A stretch of 64,000 nucleotides of DNA from contig OZ316899.1 in assembly GCA_973895155.1 (NCBI GenBank), forward strand, positions 7,316,001-7,380,000, read 5' to 3'. Shown here one piece after another: positions 21,300 through 32,450 of the stretch. The stretch's first letter is position 1; every line of letters starts with the position of its first letter. This DNA is from Marsupella aquatica. Lineage: Eukaryota; Marchantiophyta. The notes below the pieces were generated by a model, which saw nothing but the letters and a program-made list of their open reading frames with translations, did not search any database and was not told the DNA's origin. The position numbers were made by a program, and so were the translations under genes.

Positions 21300-21860
21300 T
21301 GAGCAAGGGTCGCCAAGTGTATCAAAAGGAATTGTTGAGGTAGTTTTGCATCTTCTAAGTCTCTCAATCACGAGTTTGATATTTCAGCAAGGGTTGCTGA
21401 AGTAATTGAAAAGAACTATGGAAGTCTGATTTTGCGTCAGTCGAGTCTATGATGTTGGTGTTCATCTCTCAGCGAGGATCGCCGACAGCATTCAAAATGA
21501 ATTCTGGACGTTCGCCAAGAGTATCAAAAGGAATTGTCAAGGTAGTTTTGCATCTCCTAAGTCTCTCAATCCCGAGTTTCATATTTCAGCGAGGGTCGTT
21601 GAAGTGATTGAAAGGAATTTTGGAGGTCTGATTTTGCGTCAGTCAAGTCTATCATGCCGGTGTTTCATCTCTCAGCGAGGATCATCGATAGCATTTGAAA
21701 TGAATTTTGGACATGATTTTGCGTTGGATAAGTCTATGAATTGGGAGTTTCAGGTCTCAGCAAGGGTTGCCAAGGGAATTGAAATGATATAAGTGGTGGT
21801 TTTGGGTTATTTTAGTCTCTTCAACGGTCTTTGATATCTCAGCAAGGGTTGCTGAAGTCT
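21300..21860. repeat. Degenerate ~85-bp tandem array with palindromic core
   Basis: Six to seven diverged units are spaced mostly 82-87 bp apart. Core words TCTCAGCGAGG or TTTCAGCAAGGG occur at about 21382, 21466, 21582, 21669, 21754 and 21836. Each unit has a shared layout: 'TTTTGCGTC/ATCT', 'AGTCTAT/CTC', then TCTCAGCRAGGRTYGCYGA, then ATTGAAA-like sequence. The core is an inverted repeat, TCAGCG-AGGGT-CGCTGA in ideal form. Related cores recur farther away (22046, 26160-26240, 28470-28550, 30080-30140, 33460, 35760-35890, 36980-37250). Confidence 0.65.
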
Positions 21861-22308
21861 GAGAGGGTAAATTCATCTGCCCTTTCATGTTCTTGTTACT
21901 CAACGAGCCTCGAGTTGTTTTTTTGGGCATGAAATTTGTAGTCAAGACTATACAATTGTCTTTTCTTTTCAGGGTGGAGACGGTCGATATTTTTCTTATC
22001 AAGCGGGGCTGGGCCTTCTTGGTCTGGTCGGGACCTCTCTTGATTCTCAGCGAGGCTCGCCGAGCAAGTTTTGTGTTGAGGGAAGATGTTTATTATTTAT
22101 GTACTTCACCGTCAGATTGTGACGGGTGTCAAAATCTTGGTGGGTTAATTGTGCGGACTAATCTCCCCGTACCTTGGGTACTTTGTTTAGTTTGTTGGAT
22201 CTTGAATCTTGTTACCTCAAATGGAGCTCCCTGGTGGATTTTGTAGTTAGGGTGGGTAGATATGAGGGCAATGGAATGGCGCTGGATGATTCTTGTTTAG
22301 AGTTGGAA
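21861..22308. other. Unassigned spacer
   Basis: AT-rich with one more palindromic core (TCTCAGCGAGGCTCGCCGAG at 22045). No coding sequence is supported. Confidence 0.45.
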
Positions 22309-23060
22309 GGTTTGTGGAGATAAGTCCTGCCCTCATTTTTGTTTACTCTGAGGTTTTCAGCTTGGGGTTCATTGAGTACATGTTGTTGGAGAGATGGCAG
22401 GAGGTTTGTGGAGATAAGTCCTGCCCTCATTTTTGTTTACTCTGAGGTTTTCAGCTTGGGGTTCATTGAGTACATGTTGTTGGAGAGATGGCAGGAGGTT
22501 TGTGGAGATAAGTCCTGCCCTCATTTTTGTTTACTCTGAGGTTTTCAGCTTGGGGTTCATTGAGTACATGTTGTTGGAGAGATGGCAGGAGGTTTGTGGA
22601 GATAAGTCCTGCCCTCATTTTTGTTTACTCTGAGGTTTTCAGCTTGGGGTTCATTGAGTACATGTTGTTGGAGAGATGGCAGGAGGTTTGTGGAGATAAG
22701 GCCTGCCCTCATTTTTGTTTACTCTGAGGTTTTCAGCTTGGGGTTCATTGAGTACATGTTGTTGGAGAGATGGCAGGAGGTTTGTGGAGATAAGGCCTGC
22801 CCTCATTTTTGTTTACTCTGAGGTTTTCAGCTTGGGGTTCATTGAGTACATGTTGTTGGAGAGATGGCAGGAGGTTTGTGGAGATAAGGCCTGCCCTCAT
22901 TTTTGTTTACTCTCAGGTTTTCAGCTTGGGGTTCATTGAGTACATGTTGTTGGAGAGATGGCAGGAGGTTTGTGGAGATAAGACCTGCCCTCATTTTTGT
23001 TTACTCTGAGGTTTTCAGCTTGGGGTTCATCAAGTACATGTTGTTGGAGAGATGGCAGGG
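22309..23060 (+). repeat. 94-bp tandem array, eight near-identical copies
   Basis: Units start at 22309, 22403, 22497, 22591, 22685, 22779, 22873 and 22967. Each runs from GGTTTGTGGAGATAAG to GGAGAGATGGCAGGA. Only a few single-base differences are visible (TCCTGCC/GCCTGCC/ACCTGCC, TCTGAGG/TCTCAGG, ATTGAG/ATCAAG). The end of every unit carries GAGAGATGGCAGG. In the last copy this ATG (23052) opens the next gene, so the array repeats the gene's immediate 5' leader and start codon. The chain of 66-codon ORFs is an artefact of the period. Confidence 0.92.
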
Positions 23061-23730
23061 AAGAAAAAGAATTTTGAAGAAACACCTAGAGCATCACAAA
23101 AGTCTGTTTGATCGACAAGATCAAACGCTGTCCCCATGGATGTTGAGGGAACAGATGTTGACAAGGGGAAGCTTGTACCAAAACACTTGAATTTTGATTA
23201 TCTCCCTACGGACCGCTTGAATGAGATCAAAGACAAGGGAACTTTTGATACAATCATAAGTGACTTTGTTGTCAAGTTTGAGGGCCCAGGTGGGACAGCA
23301 ATGGAAGCTCCAAGGATTCCTCTGTGCCAATTGATAACAATGGAGGTGGTGAGAACACTCCAGCAATCTTTGTTGACTAAATTGAAGACTGATTTTTATG
23401 GTGAATGGATATTTCCCAAAGATGAATGAGTTCCATGTGACTGAGTTCAACTTGGCCGGAGAGACCACATTGTTTGATAAATTTGAAGCAGATTGGGACC
23501 CAATATGGGTCAAGCTACATCAGGATTTTGAGGCTGAGTGTGATGCAATGGAGGATTTCAAGCAGCTGAAAGGGAAGATGTTTTATGTGTTTGAGAGAAA
23601 CCATCGATTGAACGCTTGGATGGCTGTGGCAAATGAGTATCCAAGTGAGATCAAATTCCATCCTTGAGTCAAATGCACAATTCTGAATCTCTGTGATTCC
23701 GGTTTGGATAATTGAGCAAGCAATGCACAC
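23052..23730 (+). pseudogene. First exon region of the 23-28 kb unit, unknown protein
   Basis: The ATG at 23052, inside the last 94-bp repeat, opens a frame starting MAGKKKNFEET. It has a TGA at ~23109 and continues to 23429 through LNFDYLPTDRLNEIKDKGTF and CQLITMEVVRTLQQ. A +1 shift near 23420 leads to the frame with EADWDPIWVKLHQDFEAECD and WMAVANEYPSEIKFHP (to 23667). A GTGAGT donor candidate near 23740 and TTACTTAG acceptor at ~23880 suggest an intron before the next coding block. I do not recognise the family. The Lys-rich start and the position downstream of a tandem leader array suggest that it opens the transcript carrying the later domains. Confidence 0.5.
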
Positions 23731-23880
23731 GCTAAACGAGTGAGTGATCTATTTCTGTTCTAGTTCAGATCATTTAGGGTTGCAAATATATTCATACTAT
23801 GTTTACTTAGAATCAACGCAAAAGTTTTGGCGCATGGATGTTTAGGTTTCCTGATATATTGATACTCTGTTTACTTAGGA

Positions 23881-25100
23881 TGAGCGCAAATGTTGTGGAG
23901 ACATCATGGCTTACGGATGCAGATTGCGCCAAAAAGATCTTAGGAACAAAATTGGAGGAGTACAAGCCACTATTAGGTGGTGGAATCTATGAAAAGTTTC
24001 TTTTGCAGAGAGATAAGTGTCCAAGAGCCGGTTGGTATCAAGAAAACCTAACAATCGATGCGGCTGCCTATATAATGTCATGGGCAAATATCGAAGCTGG
24101 TCAAGTGAACATGGCAAAACTGATAGAGAAAGATAAAGAAAAGGGCTTTCCATGGAGTGAGGAGGACTTCAAGCGCGAGGTTCAAGCAATGACGGATATG
24201 TGCACAAAAGACTGGACTGCTAAGTTGCCAAAGTTAGCCACTATTGTAAATCCAATTCACGGAGATTGGTGGTTGGAGTTGTGTGGAGAATTGTATAGAA
24301 AGTGTGAGATTGATCGGAAGATGAATCATTCGGCACTTTCCTGTGGCTTAGATAGAGCTAGAATGTTTGTTGGGAAGGGATTATGCAACAAACTGCAAAA
24401 CAAATTGTTGGAAGTTCACTATGTGGGGCTTGAGATGAAAAAATAATATTTCCATCCTGATAGCTACTCCGAGAAGGAAATCAAAGCTTGGTTGAACTCA
24501 TGGGCAACGTGGGCTTATATAGACCTGGTTGGATGTCAGATTTTGACCCATTTTGCTCAAACAGGCATTGCTCAAGACAAAGTTCAAAACTTTGAAATTC
24601 AGCCAAATGTTGAAAATGTAGAAGTAGAGGTATCCCAATTTTGTGACATGCATGTTGAAAACTACAAGGCGTATATTAGGGAAAAATCCTTTGAATTTGG
24701 GAAGAAGACTTGGAATCCTACTAAGTTTAACAAGCCCATGTGGAGAAAGAGAGCAAAGCGCTATGTCGTGAGATACTTACTTGAAGGTGAGAAGAGTGGA
24801 AACTCTACCTGGAAAGTTCTCCCTGTTGCTCTTACAGTTTGGATGGACACCAAGAGTGCTTGTTTGATGTATCCATTTGATGGAGCCTGCCCTAAAGGGA
24901 GCACACTCCATGTCTGGGAGCGTCAGAATCGTCCATGGTATCTAGAGTACAACGATTGGAACTACTATCCTGTTGAGGTTGAGAAGGATGCAGCAAAAAC
25001 TATCAAGAAAGGGAATTTTCCCGACAGTTATGGATTTGAAACCAACAAGCTCCATCGCAAGGATAACTCGTTGCAACTTGCGAATTCTGCCAAAAGGTGA
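23881..25100 (+). pseudogene. Large unknown coding block of the 23-28 kb unit
   Basis: One frame of about 400 codons is interrupted by a single TAA (24444-24446). Recognisable traits: WLTDADCAKKILGTKLEEYK, an acidic/aromatic middle with HGDWWLELCGELYRKC, and, after the stop, WATWAYIDLVGCQILTHFAQ, KFNKPMWRKRAKRYVVRYLL and LHVWERQNRPWYLEYNDWNY. No domain is recognised. The length and the conserved Trp/Cys content indicate a once-functional protein. The frame ends near a splice-like GTAAGT (25188), and the next block (25275-25605) encodes a Lys/Asp/Glu-rich linker (IEIDEKKTRAPVEKK; HHDDEDDNEIEA). Confidence 0.5.
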
Positions 25101-25269
25101 GATTGAGATTGACGAGAAAAAGACGCGAGCTCCAGTTGAGAAGAAATCCATCTCAGATACCAGTTTGGATCACGACAGGGCAAAAGGTAAGTTATTTGAA
25201 TCAATGTTTGTAGCTACGGTGCTTGTTTAGCGCTTATTTGGTGCTTTGAATTTTGACAGTTGAGTTTCT

Positions 25270-25610
25270 CACTTCAGATCCAAAGTCCTTGACTAAGTTA
25301 AGAAGTCCAAGATCGACCGGGAGCAAGGTCTCGGCGGACCATTTCCCAAATGCCAAATCGAACAATCACCATGATGATGAGGATGACAATGAAATTGAGG
25401 CTTAGGATAAAGATAACGAGAGTCAGTCAAGACTCCAGATGCCGCCAACAGGATTGCCTGAAGAAGGGAGACAAAGCCACAAGGAGACAAAGAAAAGGGT
25501 TGATGAAACCAACAGCAGGACAAAGCGATTTGATCCAAAGAGAACACCAAGGCGGGAGGGAAAGAATGTCCTTAAGCAAGAAGAGGACGGAACATAATTC
25601 TACAGACTAG
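25270..25610 (+). pseudogene. Charged linker exon
   Basis: A candidate exon between TTCACTTCAG (acceptor, ~25277) and the GTTAAAT end at ~25615. It encodes low-complexity Lys/Arg/Asp/Glu-rich sequence with two in-frame stops. Nuclear-protein-like composition; no fold is recognised. Confidence 0.4.
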
Positions 25611-25806
25611 TCAGGTTAAATCATTTGCTACATCTTCCCTCCCAATTTCTTCACTTTCACGGGATCCTCCTTGACATTAATGCCTCCTTCCAAAAGCATG
25701 GTTAGCACCCGATCATTCAGAAGTATAGTGCATGGTGTAACCAATTGAGAAGTGACGTATTTTACAAAAAACTTGGAAAGTCCATGGCCACAAAAAAAGG
25801 GTTGCG

Positions 25807-26820
25807 GTGGACTTAATGATTCTTCAGCTCGGGACAGACACTAACAAAGATATCAAGAAATATGTCATCCCCAAATGGAATCGGTTCCGGAGCACCAATC
25901 TAGATTTTGTTCTAGAATTTGCGGATACTTTTATGGCCAATTCTGGTTTTCTTTGCATTATCCACAGTGGTTCGCTTGGCCACTCTTCTATTATCCATGA
26001 GTTGCTCGACCGTGACGGCACAGATTTCCAGCACCACTTGTCTCTCGTTGTTTGGAATCAAACACCGACATACGAACCCATATAAAAATACACGGTATTG
26101 TCTGCCTCGTTCTCCCACCTTCTCATTATTTCATGGATTGTTTTGACTCTAGAAAGAATCAACAAGGGTCGCTGAGAACCACAAACCAAGTTTTTTTCAG
26201 TTGCGGTTTTTCACGGAGGCTGTTTCGGCGAGCCTCGCTGAGATGGTCCTCCGATGTTATTCGCCTTGATTTTGTGCCCAAGTTCAATTCCCCTATAACA
26301 TTTCTTTTATTTGTTGCAGAGCAAATACTTCAGGTTGGAAGTTGTCGGAACTAAAGGTGTAAGTCCAAAACTCCCAAGAGAATTTGTTTTGAATATCTTG
26401 AGCAATCTGAATCTTGTGAGTAGGAATGCTCTTTCAAGTTACACAACACCGGGGGTCGATTCAAGCAACGACATGTGCGCGAGAACCCTATCCGCCGGAA
26501 CACTCCAGTCCATCATTGAATTCTTGACTGCACCACAAGATATTATCTTTGATTGGAATGTGCATTTTGAAGCGATATACCAGGCGGGAGAGAATTGTGG
26601 TCAACTAGTGTTTGGGGTTGAAGGATGGGATTACTTTGGCGACTCAGCAAAAAGGATTTGCGATCAATACCTGTCCAAAGCGGCCGTGATTGCCACTGCG
26701 GATCCCGATGACTCCGAAAGTCCAAAGAAGAAACGGAAAACAAAACTAAAGGCAAGAACTGGGATGAGACACTTGAACATCTTGGACAATGATGTTGGAT
26801 TTTGTCCTTTACCTCTTTGA
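25807..26820 (+). pseudogene. DNA N4/N6-methylase-like domain (degenerate)
   Basis: Two blocks (25807-26085 and 26314-26820) are separated by a likely intron with a TTTGTTGCAG acceptor at ~26321. Block 1: VDLMILQLGTD, then EFADTFMANSGFLCIIHSGS and LVVWNQTPTY. This matches the layout of 'DL..DPPYG', '..L..GG.L.IF' and 'W.K..P' in beta-class amino-methyltransferases, but the catalytic DPPY is replaced by QLGT. Block 2: LQSIIEFLTAPQDIIFDWNV (where active enzymes have D.FAGSG, the AdoMet loop), then AGENCGQLVFGVEGWDYF, like 'GR...G.E....Y'. A Lys-rich tail follows (ESPKKKRKTKLKARTG). By these signs the fold is conserved but catalysis is probably lost. The assignment is by pattern only. Confidence 0.5.
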
Positions 26821-27027
26821 CAAAGGCGGTGGATGACAACGAGGATAGTGACTCTAGTAAGTAACCATGTTTCCTGTTTGAATGAATGTATCACATTATT
26901 TGTTATCTACTTTGATTCGCTCCCGCATTAACTCGATTCCATCCCTCGATAACACGAGTATCACATCGACTACCGATTTACTGCCGAATAAGCAGTCAAA
27001 AACAGGGACTGTGGAAGTGAGGAGTGG

Positions 27028-27345
27028 TTGGCTGTTGAAAGGAATAAAGTGACAAAAGCCTGGCAGCTTGCTGAAATGAATTCAACTCCTTCACAGCCAC
27101 TTAAGCTTCCTTCTTATGCTGAGCTGGCCGCAAGGCAATCAGTATTATACAAGAGGCTGGTTAAAATAGGCGACCACAAAAAACAAGAACTTAGGAGAAG
27201 CAATCTGTATATGGATGATCTTGCTGTAGAGAGTATCGAACCTGATGGAAGCAATAGTGGAGAGAAGAGTGATAATGATGATTTGCCACATTCAGAAATA
27301 TCTGTTTCAGGGACCAGTGAGGAAGGCGAATATGCTAGTGAATAA
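27028..27345 (+). CDS. Acidic-tail exon of unknown function
   Basis: About 105 codons. The first half is Lys-rich and helix-like (LPSYAELAARQSVLYKRLVK). The second half is Ser/Glu/Asp-rich (SGEKSDNDDLPHSEIS) and ends in a stop. It may be the linker between the methylase-like block and the Ulp1 protease. No family is recognised. Confidence 0.4.
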   Translation: MAVERNKVTKAWQLAEMNSTPSQPLKLPSYAELAARQSVLYKRLVKIGDHKKQELRRSNLYMDDLAVESIEPDGSNSGEKSDNDDLPHSEISVSGTSEEGEYASE

Positions 27346-27532
27346 TTCAACGGCTTTAGAAGCAAGTAGCTGGCAGGGTATTTGTATCGCAATGTACTTT
27401 GTATTGAGCATTTATAATTACTAAGATAGTATCCTATGCTTTGCAATTGCAGCACGGAGTAAGATCTGTGGGAGGGAGGAAGTCGATACCAAGTCTAGGA
27501 AGTCAATTCAGGGTCAGCAACTCGAGGGTGAA

Positions 27533-28318
27533 GTGCGCTCGATTATGAAAGTAATTAAAGGTGACCCAATCGGTCAACAAACATTTCCGTCAGTCGCGTC
27601 CATAACAAACGTGGAAGCAAACTTGCAACAATTTTACAATATTGTATCTGCGTGCCTTGACCCACAAGCTCCCCTAGAGGAATACATCTTGAAGGATGAT
27701 GAATGCAGCCTTACTCGGAGAGAAATGATGTGCCTTCAAGATTGCAAATGGTTATGTGACGATGTCATGAATGCTTACATGGCATTGTTGTCTGATCGAC
27801 AGAAGACATCATTGTCTGGCAAAAAATGCCACTTTTTCATCACCCAATTCTTCCCAATTCTTTATCAACAAACGGGATATAACTACAAAGGTGTTTGAAA
27901 GTGGACAGGTCGCTCATTGTTATGTGATTGTGATCTCGTATTCGTTCCTCTTCACAAGGTAATGAGCGAACGAGTGCATCATTGGGGCTTGGCAGTAATT
28001 GACATAAAAGGATGTCAACTCCATTACTTTGACTCTCTTGAATTGCCCCCCAATCCCGATGCTCTTGACCTCCTTGCCAAATATATTGACAATGAAGCCC
28101 ATTATAAATCCCGAAAAACTCTAAACGCTGAATCATGGCCTCAATTTAATTTTCCCGACCTTCCTCTTCAGAAAGATGATTACAATTGTGGAGTATTTGT
28201 ACTCAAATACGCTGAGTACCTCGCTGCAGATTTTCCCTTTGATTTCTCTTCAAGCGACATGCTTTACTTTAGGAGAAAGATGGTCTTTGATTTGTTCAAC
28301 TGGAAGATCTCGGTTTAG
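27533..28318 (+). pseudogene. Ulp1-type (C48) SUMO/ubiquitin-like protease domain
   Basis: A complete C48 cysteine protease domain of about 260 codons in one frame, with a single TGA at 27896-27898 (probably CGA to TGA). The N-terminal lobe has CSLTRREMMCLQDCKWLCDD and the '..WLnDdVinaYm.LL..R' layout. Then come KWTGRSLL, HHWGLAVID (catalytic His), HYFDSL (catalytic Asp) and LQKDDYNCGVFVLKYAEY (oxyanion-hole Gln and nucleophilic Cys). All catalytic residues are present. Ulp1 proteases process SUMO or remove it from targets. Ulp1-like domains are common cargo in plant Mutator-like and CACTA transposons. It is followed by palindromic-core repeats (28470-28550). Confidence 0.85.
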
Positions 28319-29349
28319 GCAAAATGTTTGGCGAGACCACTGAAATGCCTTCCACACAAAAGATTGTCCTCGGTGAGGTTTGCCAAACCATTTTTGAAAT
28401 TTGTTGATCAAACTATGGGAGTCCCATTAAAATTAGGGTACCACCCATATTACCTAGATTCAGTCCTCAGCGAGGGTCGCCGACAAGTTTTTGAAAGAGT
28501 CTCGGCGAGCCTCACCGACCAATTACTAGAGAATATTTCTCGGTGAGCCTCGTCGACCAAATTTTGTTTGGATGTTTCCACGTCGTCAAATTTTGCCCAT
28601 GAAGGGTCATTTTCACTTGCGCACCCAAATCTTGCAATCTTGTCAGGATCCGTACTGGAAACCAACCGATATGGTCCGTTGTATTATTTACAATCCATAT
28701 TGCTTCAATTACGGTTGATACGGGAATATACGGTCGATACCAACATGTACGGTCAATACCAAAATGTCCCATAGCTTGTACGTACGTACTCAAATCACTG
28801 ACTCGGACGTACTCAAATCACAGAATGAGAGTTCATTTACAAATGTCCGTGACAGACTGATATCTTGCATGGCCCGATCATACGTTGTGTGTAAAGCACA
28901 AAAGCATTACCACCGATTGATTTGTGGAGTTTGTTGGGTCGCAAAGTTGCAAGGGAGAGGGTGGTTGCTATGTGATTCTCACACGAGGTTAGGTCAAAGA
29001 AGATTCTTAGCCACCAAATCTAATATTGCAAGTACTCATTCAAGGATTAATGGTTTGTTGGATCCGTCGTTCTGTCTGTACATCTACCGCCATTTTAGTC
29101 TCAACAATTATTTTTGAAGCGGGGCACGCGGGCCCATTAATTGAAGGCATTGTAAGGAGGTATGGTCCTTTTAGAGTGTGCCCGTTGTGGGTGGTGAGAA
29201 GGCGGTATACTTCGATGTACAACAATAAGCGGTCGACTATATCAATCTGCAACCTCTTGAGCGTCAGGGAGAACCTTCCGACAGTCATGGATATGGAGCT
29301 CAAAAAGAGGATGACGATGATGCAAGTCAAGTCGGACAAACTTTGAGCT
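28319..29349. other. Intergenic stretch with palindromic cores
   Basis: Three tightly spaced TCAGCGAGGGTCGCCGA-like cores lie at 28468, 28500 and 28540. At 28650-28830 there are short repeats of ACGGTYGATACC and CGTACTCAAATCAC. No gene is supported. Confidence 0.5.
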
Positions 29350-29910
29350 GAATTTTGCAGACTTTGAGCCCGCATCCAAGAAGATTGAGCCCGGATTTGG
29401 ATTGCATTTCCTCAACTTGATAACCTGATTCCAGGCTTGCCGGATGATATCATTGAGTTGCACATTTGGCCGCGAATCCGTCAAGCGTTTGAAGAAGTTG
29501 CTCATCTTTATGATTCAGAATTGAGAGTTATATTGAATATGGTCCGTTTGGCTGCGCACGTAAGCAGGATATGGAGGCACTTAGTATCAAACTGTAAGGC
29601 GTGGGCTGTTCTATGTTCCTCATACCAATTTTGTGGGCACTGACTAAGTCATCACTTTGCGTATGTGTACCGTGAAACTCACAAAGGTTATCCTCCCATT
29701 GATATTTGGAGTCGCCTTCCTCTTGAGGAAATTGTCCGTCGTTCAAGCATCTGGTTGGAATATGATTTTGATTTGGTTGATTACTACTTTGAAGTGTATG
29801 GTGCTCAGAAGAGCCGCATTGAATACTGGAAATTGACGCATTCCGGTAACCACTTCATAGAGCATATCCGAAATGCTTCTGAGCTCCTCTCGGAACTTGG
29901 TCTTTTGTAG
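29350..29910 (+). pseudogene. F-box-like protein 1
   Basis: One frame of ~185 codons with a TGA at 29641-29643. An F-box-like N-terminus, IPGLPDDIIELHIWPRI, is followed by AHVSRIWRHLVSNCKAWAVL, the '.S+.WR.li....WA.L' half of the motif. The C-terminus has WSRLPLEEIVRRSSIW. F-box proteins bring substrates to SCF ubiquitin ligases. The two minus-strand relatives at 34762-35577 and 36037-36813 share the LPDD(L/I)xExHIxxxLxxxFE and SRxWRxLIxxSKxWA signatures, so this is a small local family. Confidence 0.6.
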
Positions 29911-31779
29911 AATTACTACGTTCTTTACTAGATAGGCATTCTTTACTAGATAGGACTGGCATAGACCGATCCAGATTTTGATTTGTTGGTCCTAGATGTC
30001 TTTGTTTGTGAATTCAAAATATATTGCAATTTTTCCTGTCAAGACTCAATTGACATGGTCAATTTTGCACCGCCTCTCAACTTTCAGCGAGGACGCCGAC
30101 CACTTTATCTTTTTTCCTTGTCTCTTAGCGAGGGTCACTGAAATGGTAGGCCAATGTCAAACACTTGTCAAGGAGCTTAAGCGGCTTTTCTCCCCAAAAG
30201 ACTACCTAATACCTGCTCCATGTCATACCAGGGTCACAAAGGATTGACAAAACTTCTGAAATGTGTCTACAATGTCTAATCACTCCATACATAAGTAGTT
30301 TCAATTCTCCACTTCTAGAGAGGTAGTCCCCTTGACTACTTTTGTACTCACACCCTTCCCCTCTCCTCTACTCCAAGGATCAGCAAGGGGGATCTCCGCT
30401 CCAAGCTGTCACCTTAGAGTAGATTCTCACACAAAAACCCAAGAACCAAAGTACTTTCCTCTTCAAGCTTAAGTCTCCTCAAGACCCTCAAAGTAGTGTT
30501 ACCCCTCAACCTTGCCCCCTGACCTTGGTTTGGGTCCACACATCCCCCTTTGAGCTCTAGAGAAGGCTCCTCTATCTAAGGACTCTTCCTCTTGTTCTTA
30601 CTTCTTGTTAACACCACACACCAAGCAAAATACTTTCCACCCTCAAGCTATAATCCTTTCTAAGTCTCAAAGTAGTGCTCTACCTTAACCTTGCCTCCTT
30701 GGCCTTGGTTTTGTACTAGCACATCCCCTTCAAGCTTAGACCAAGATTACATCATAGCATGGACTCTTCTCTTGCTCTCATATACTTCAAATGCACTCAC
30801 ACTTAATGGTCACAATGAAGATTGGCAAGTCTCCTTTTATTGCATCACCTTTACAACAACAGTTCACTACACATTCTCCACACTAAGCATGGACCACCTC
30901 TCCCTTCTCAAGCTTAGCCCTACCTTGGCAAGGTAGAGATTCCACTTAGGAGATGAGATTCCCGATCCCTAACAAATGAAAACTTACTCCTTATATACTA
31001 TTCTCCTTCCACACCACACCAAGCTTGACCTGGGGTCCAACTACTCCTCCCCCAAGTCCTCCTAACACACAAAGTCCAACTCTATAGTTTGTAGCCCACC
31101 CTATAACCTATTGTTTGGACTCCTTCCAAGCCCTGGAATATGCCACACATGAGTTGCATGCTTTGACCTCCAAACCTGCTCCCACTTATGGTCCTCCTCA
31201 CTAGCTTCCAAACCCACTTGAAAGCTCGCAAAAAGAGTAAGTGAGTCTCAAGTTGTGCCTAGTCAAAGATGACCTTATTTTACTAACTACCCTAAGTAAA
31301 TTACCCCCTATACTTACTTTTCTTAACATGATGGCCTTACACCTTTGAAAAAATGTAAGTACCCTTCCCTAGAGCCTAACTAAAGTAGTATGGGTGCAAG
31401 AAAGGTCAGCCCCTAAATCTGGTAGTCATTCCCCTATGCCGACTTTGGTTTGCAAGCTATCGAGACCCCCTCATGGCCTCGGCTAAAAATATATTTGAGT
31501 GAATCTTTTCTGGGTTTCCACCTTCACCAAGGGGTGCCTTACCCTCCCCTAACTCAGCACAAAAAAATTTGGGCCCCAACGGATACCCCTAGCCAAAGTT
31601 ATGCCCATTCTCCCAAGGCCTATTTTTGGTGTAAAGCGGGTGTAAGCGACGACCCGATTACACTTACCTTACACGCCCCTTATGGAGATTCCAGGTGTCA
31701 CCAGGGGAGAGTACTCTCATTATACTCACATTTCTTATAAAGAATTTGAGAAGGACATCAATTTTTGCAGCCATTTTTC
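29911..31779. other. AT-rich/pyrimidine-rich non-coding region with degenerate duplication
   Basis: No gene is seen. A diverged ~190-bp unit occurs twice (about 30440-30545 and 30630-30740), sharing AAAGTACTTTCC or AAATACTTTCC, CTCAAAGTAGTG and ACCTTGCC...CCTTGGTTT. The pyrimidine-rich composition and CTTG/CAAG words suggest LTR-derived sequence, but no complete LTR pair can be outlined. Palindromic cores occur at 30080 and 30122. Confidence 0.5.
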
Positions 31780-32450
31780 TCTCTCTTGAATTCAATCTGA
31801 AACTGCATCATTCTCTATTGGATTCGAATGGCAGCAGGTCAATCTACAGCTCAACCAGGTTTGCAGCAGCCTTCTCAGTCCACCTCCATAGCCATCCAGC
31901 CTTGCAAGTGATTCAAAATCGTAGCAGAATTTTGCAGCAGCCATAGCCCACCAATTCGCAGCTAGCAGCACAACAGCACATTCGAAGCACAACAGCAGAT
32001 TCGAAGCACAGCAGCAGCAGCCATAGCTTGATTCCTTCTCAGCAACTAGCTCTATTCCAATCACTCAGCCAAGCAGGTCTCTCTTCTCAATTTTGCAACT
32101 GCCCACCTCTGCAATTTCGCAGCTAGCAGCAATCCTATTTTGCAGCCATAGCTCTTCAATTCGCAGCAGCAACCCTCTTCCTTGTTGATCCGCTAATCAA
32201 TTCTTGTGCAGCAGTCCATCTGATCAGCCGCCAGCCCTTCAATTTCGTAGCCCACCATAGCTCACAGTCAACCAACTAGCTCTTGATCAGCAACAGCCTA
32301 TTTCTCCATAGCAAGCAACTCTATTCCAATCAGCAGCATCGAGGCAGCCAGCCAATTCTGATCAGCATCCCATGCCTGAAGCTATAGTAGCTCAATTCAA
32401 TTTCATAGCTGCCTCTTGATCCCAATTCGAAGCAAGCATCTCATGTATTG
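31780..32450. repeat. AGC/CAGC-rich low-complexity region
   Basis: Dense in CAGCAG, TTCGCAGCTAGCAGCA, CATAGCT and CAATTC words over ~650 bp. The plus strand reads as a Gln/Ala/Ser-rich peptide from an ATG near 31828 but soon hits stops. It is either a simple-sequence expansion or the relic of a Gln-rich ORF. Confidence 0.6.

Noticed and set aside
22309-23009. Chain of overlapping 66-codon ORFs as a repeat-protein gene
   Set aside because: They start at TTG, recur every 94 bp (not a multiple of 3) and are simply the tandem repeat read in rotating frames.
22309-23060. CRISPR-like array
   Set aside because: The units are contiguous, with no unique spacers, and the genome is clearly eukaryotic.
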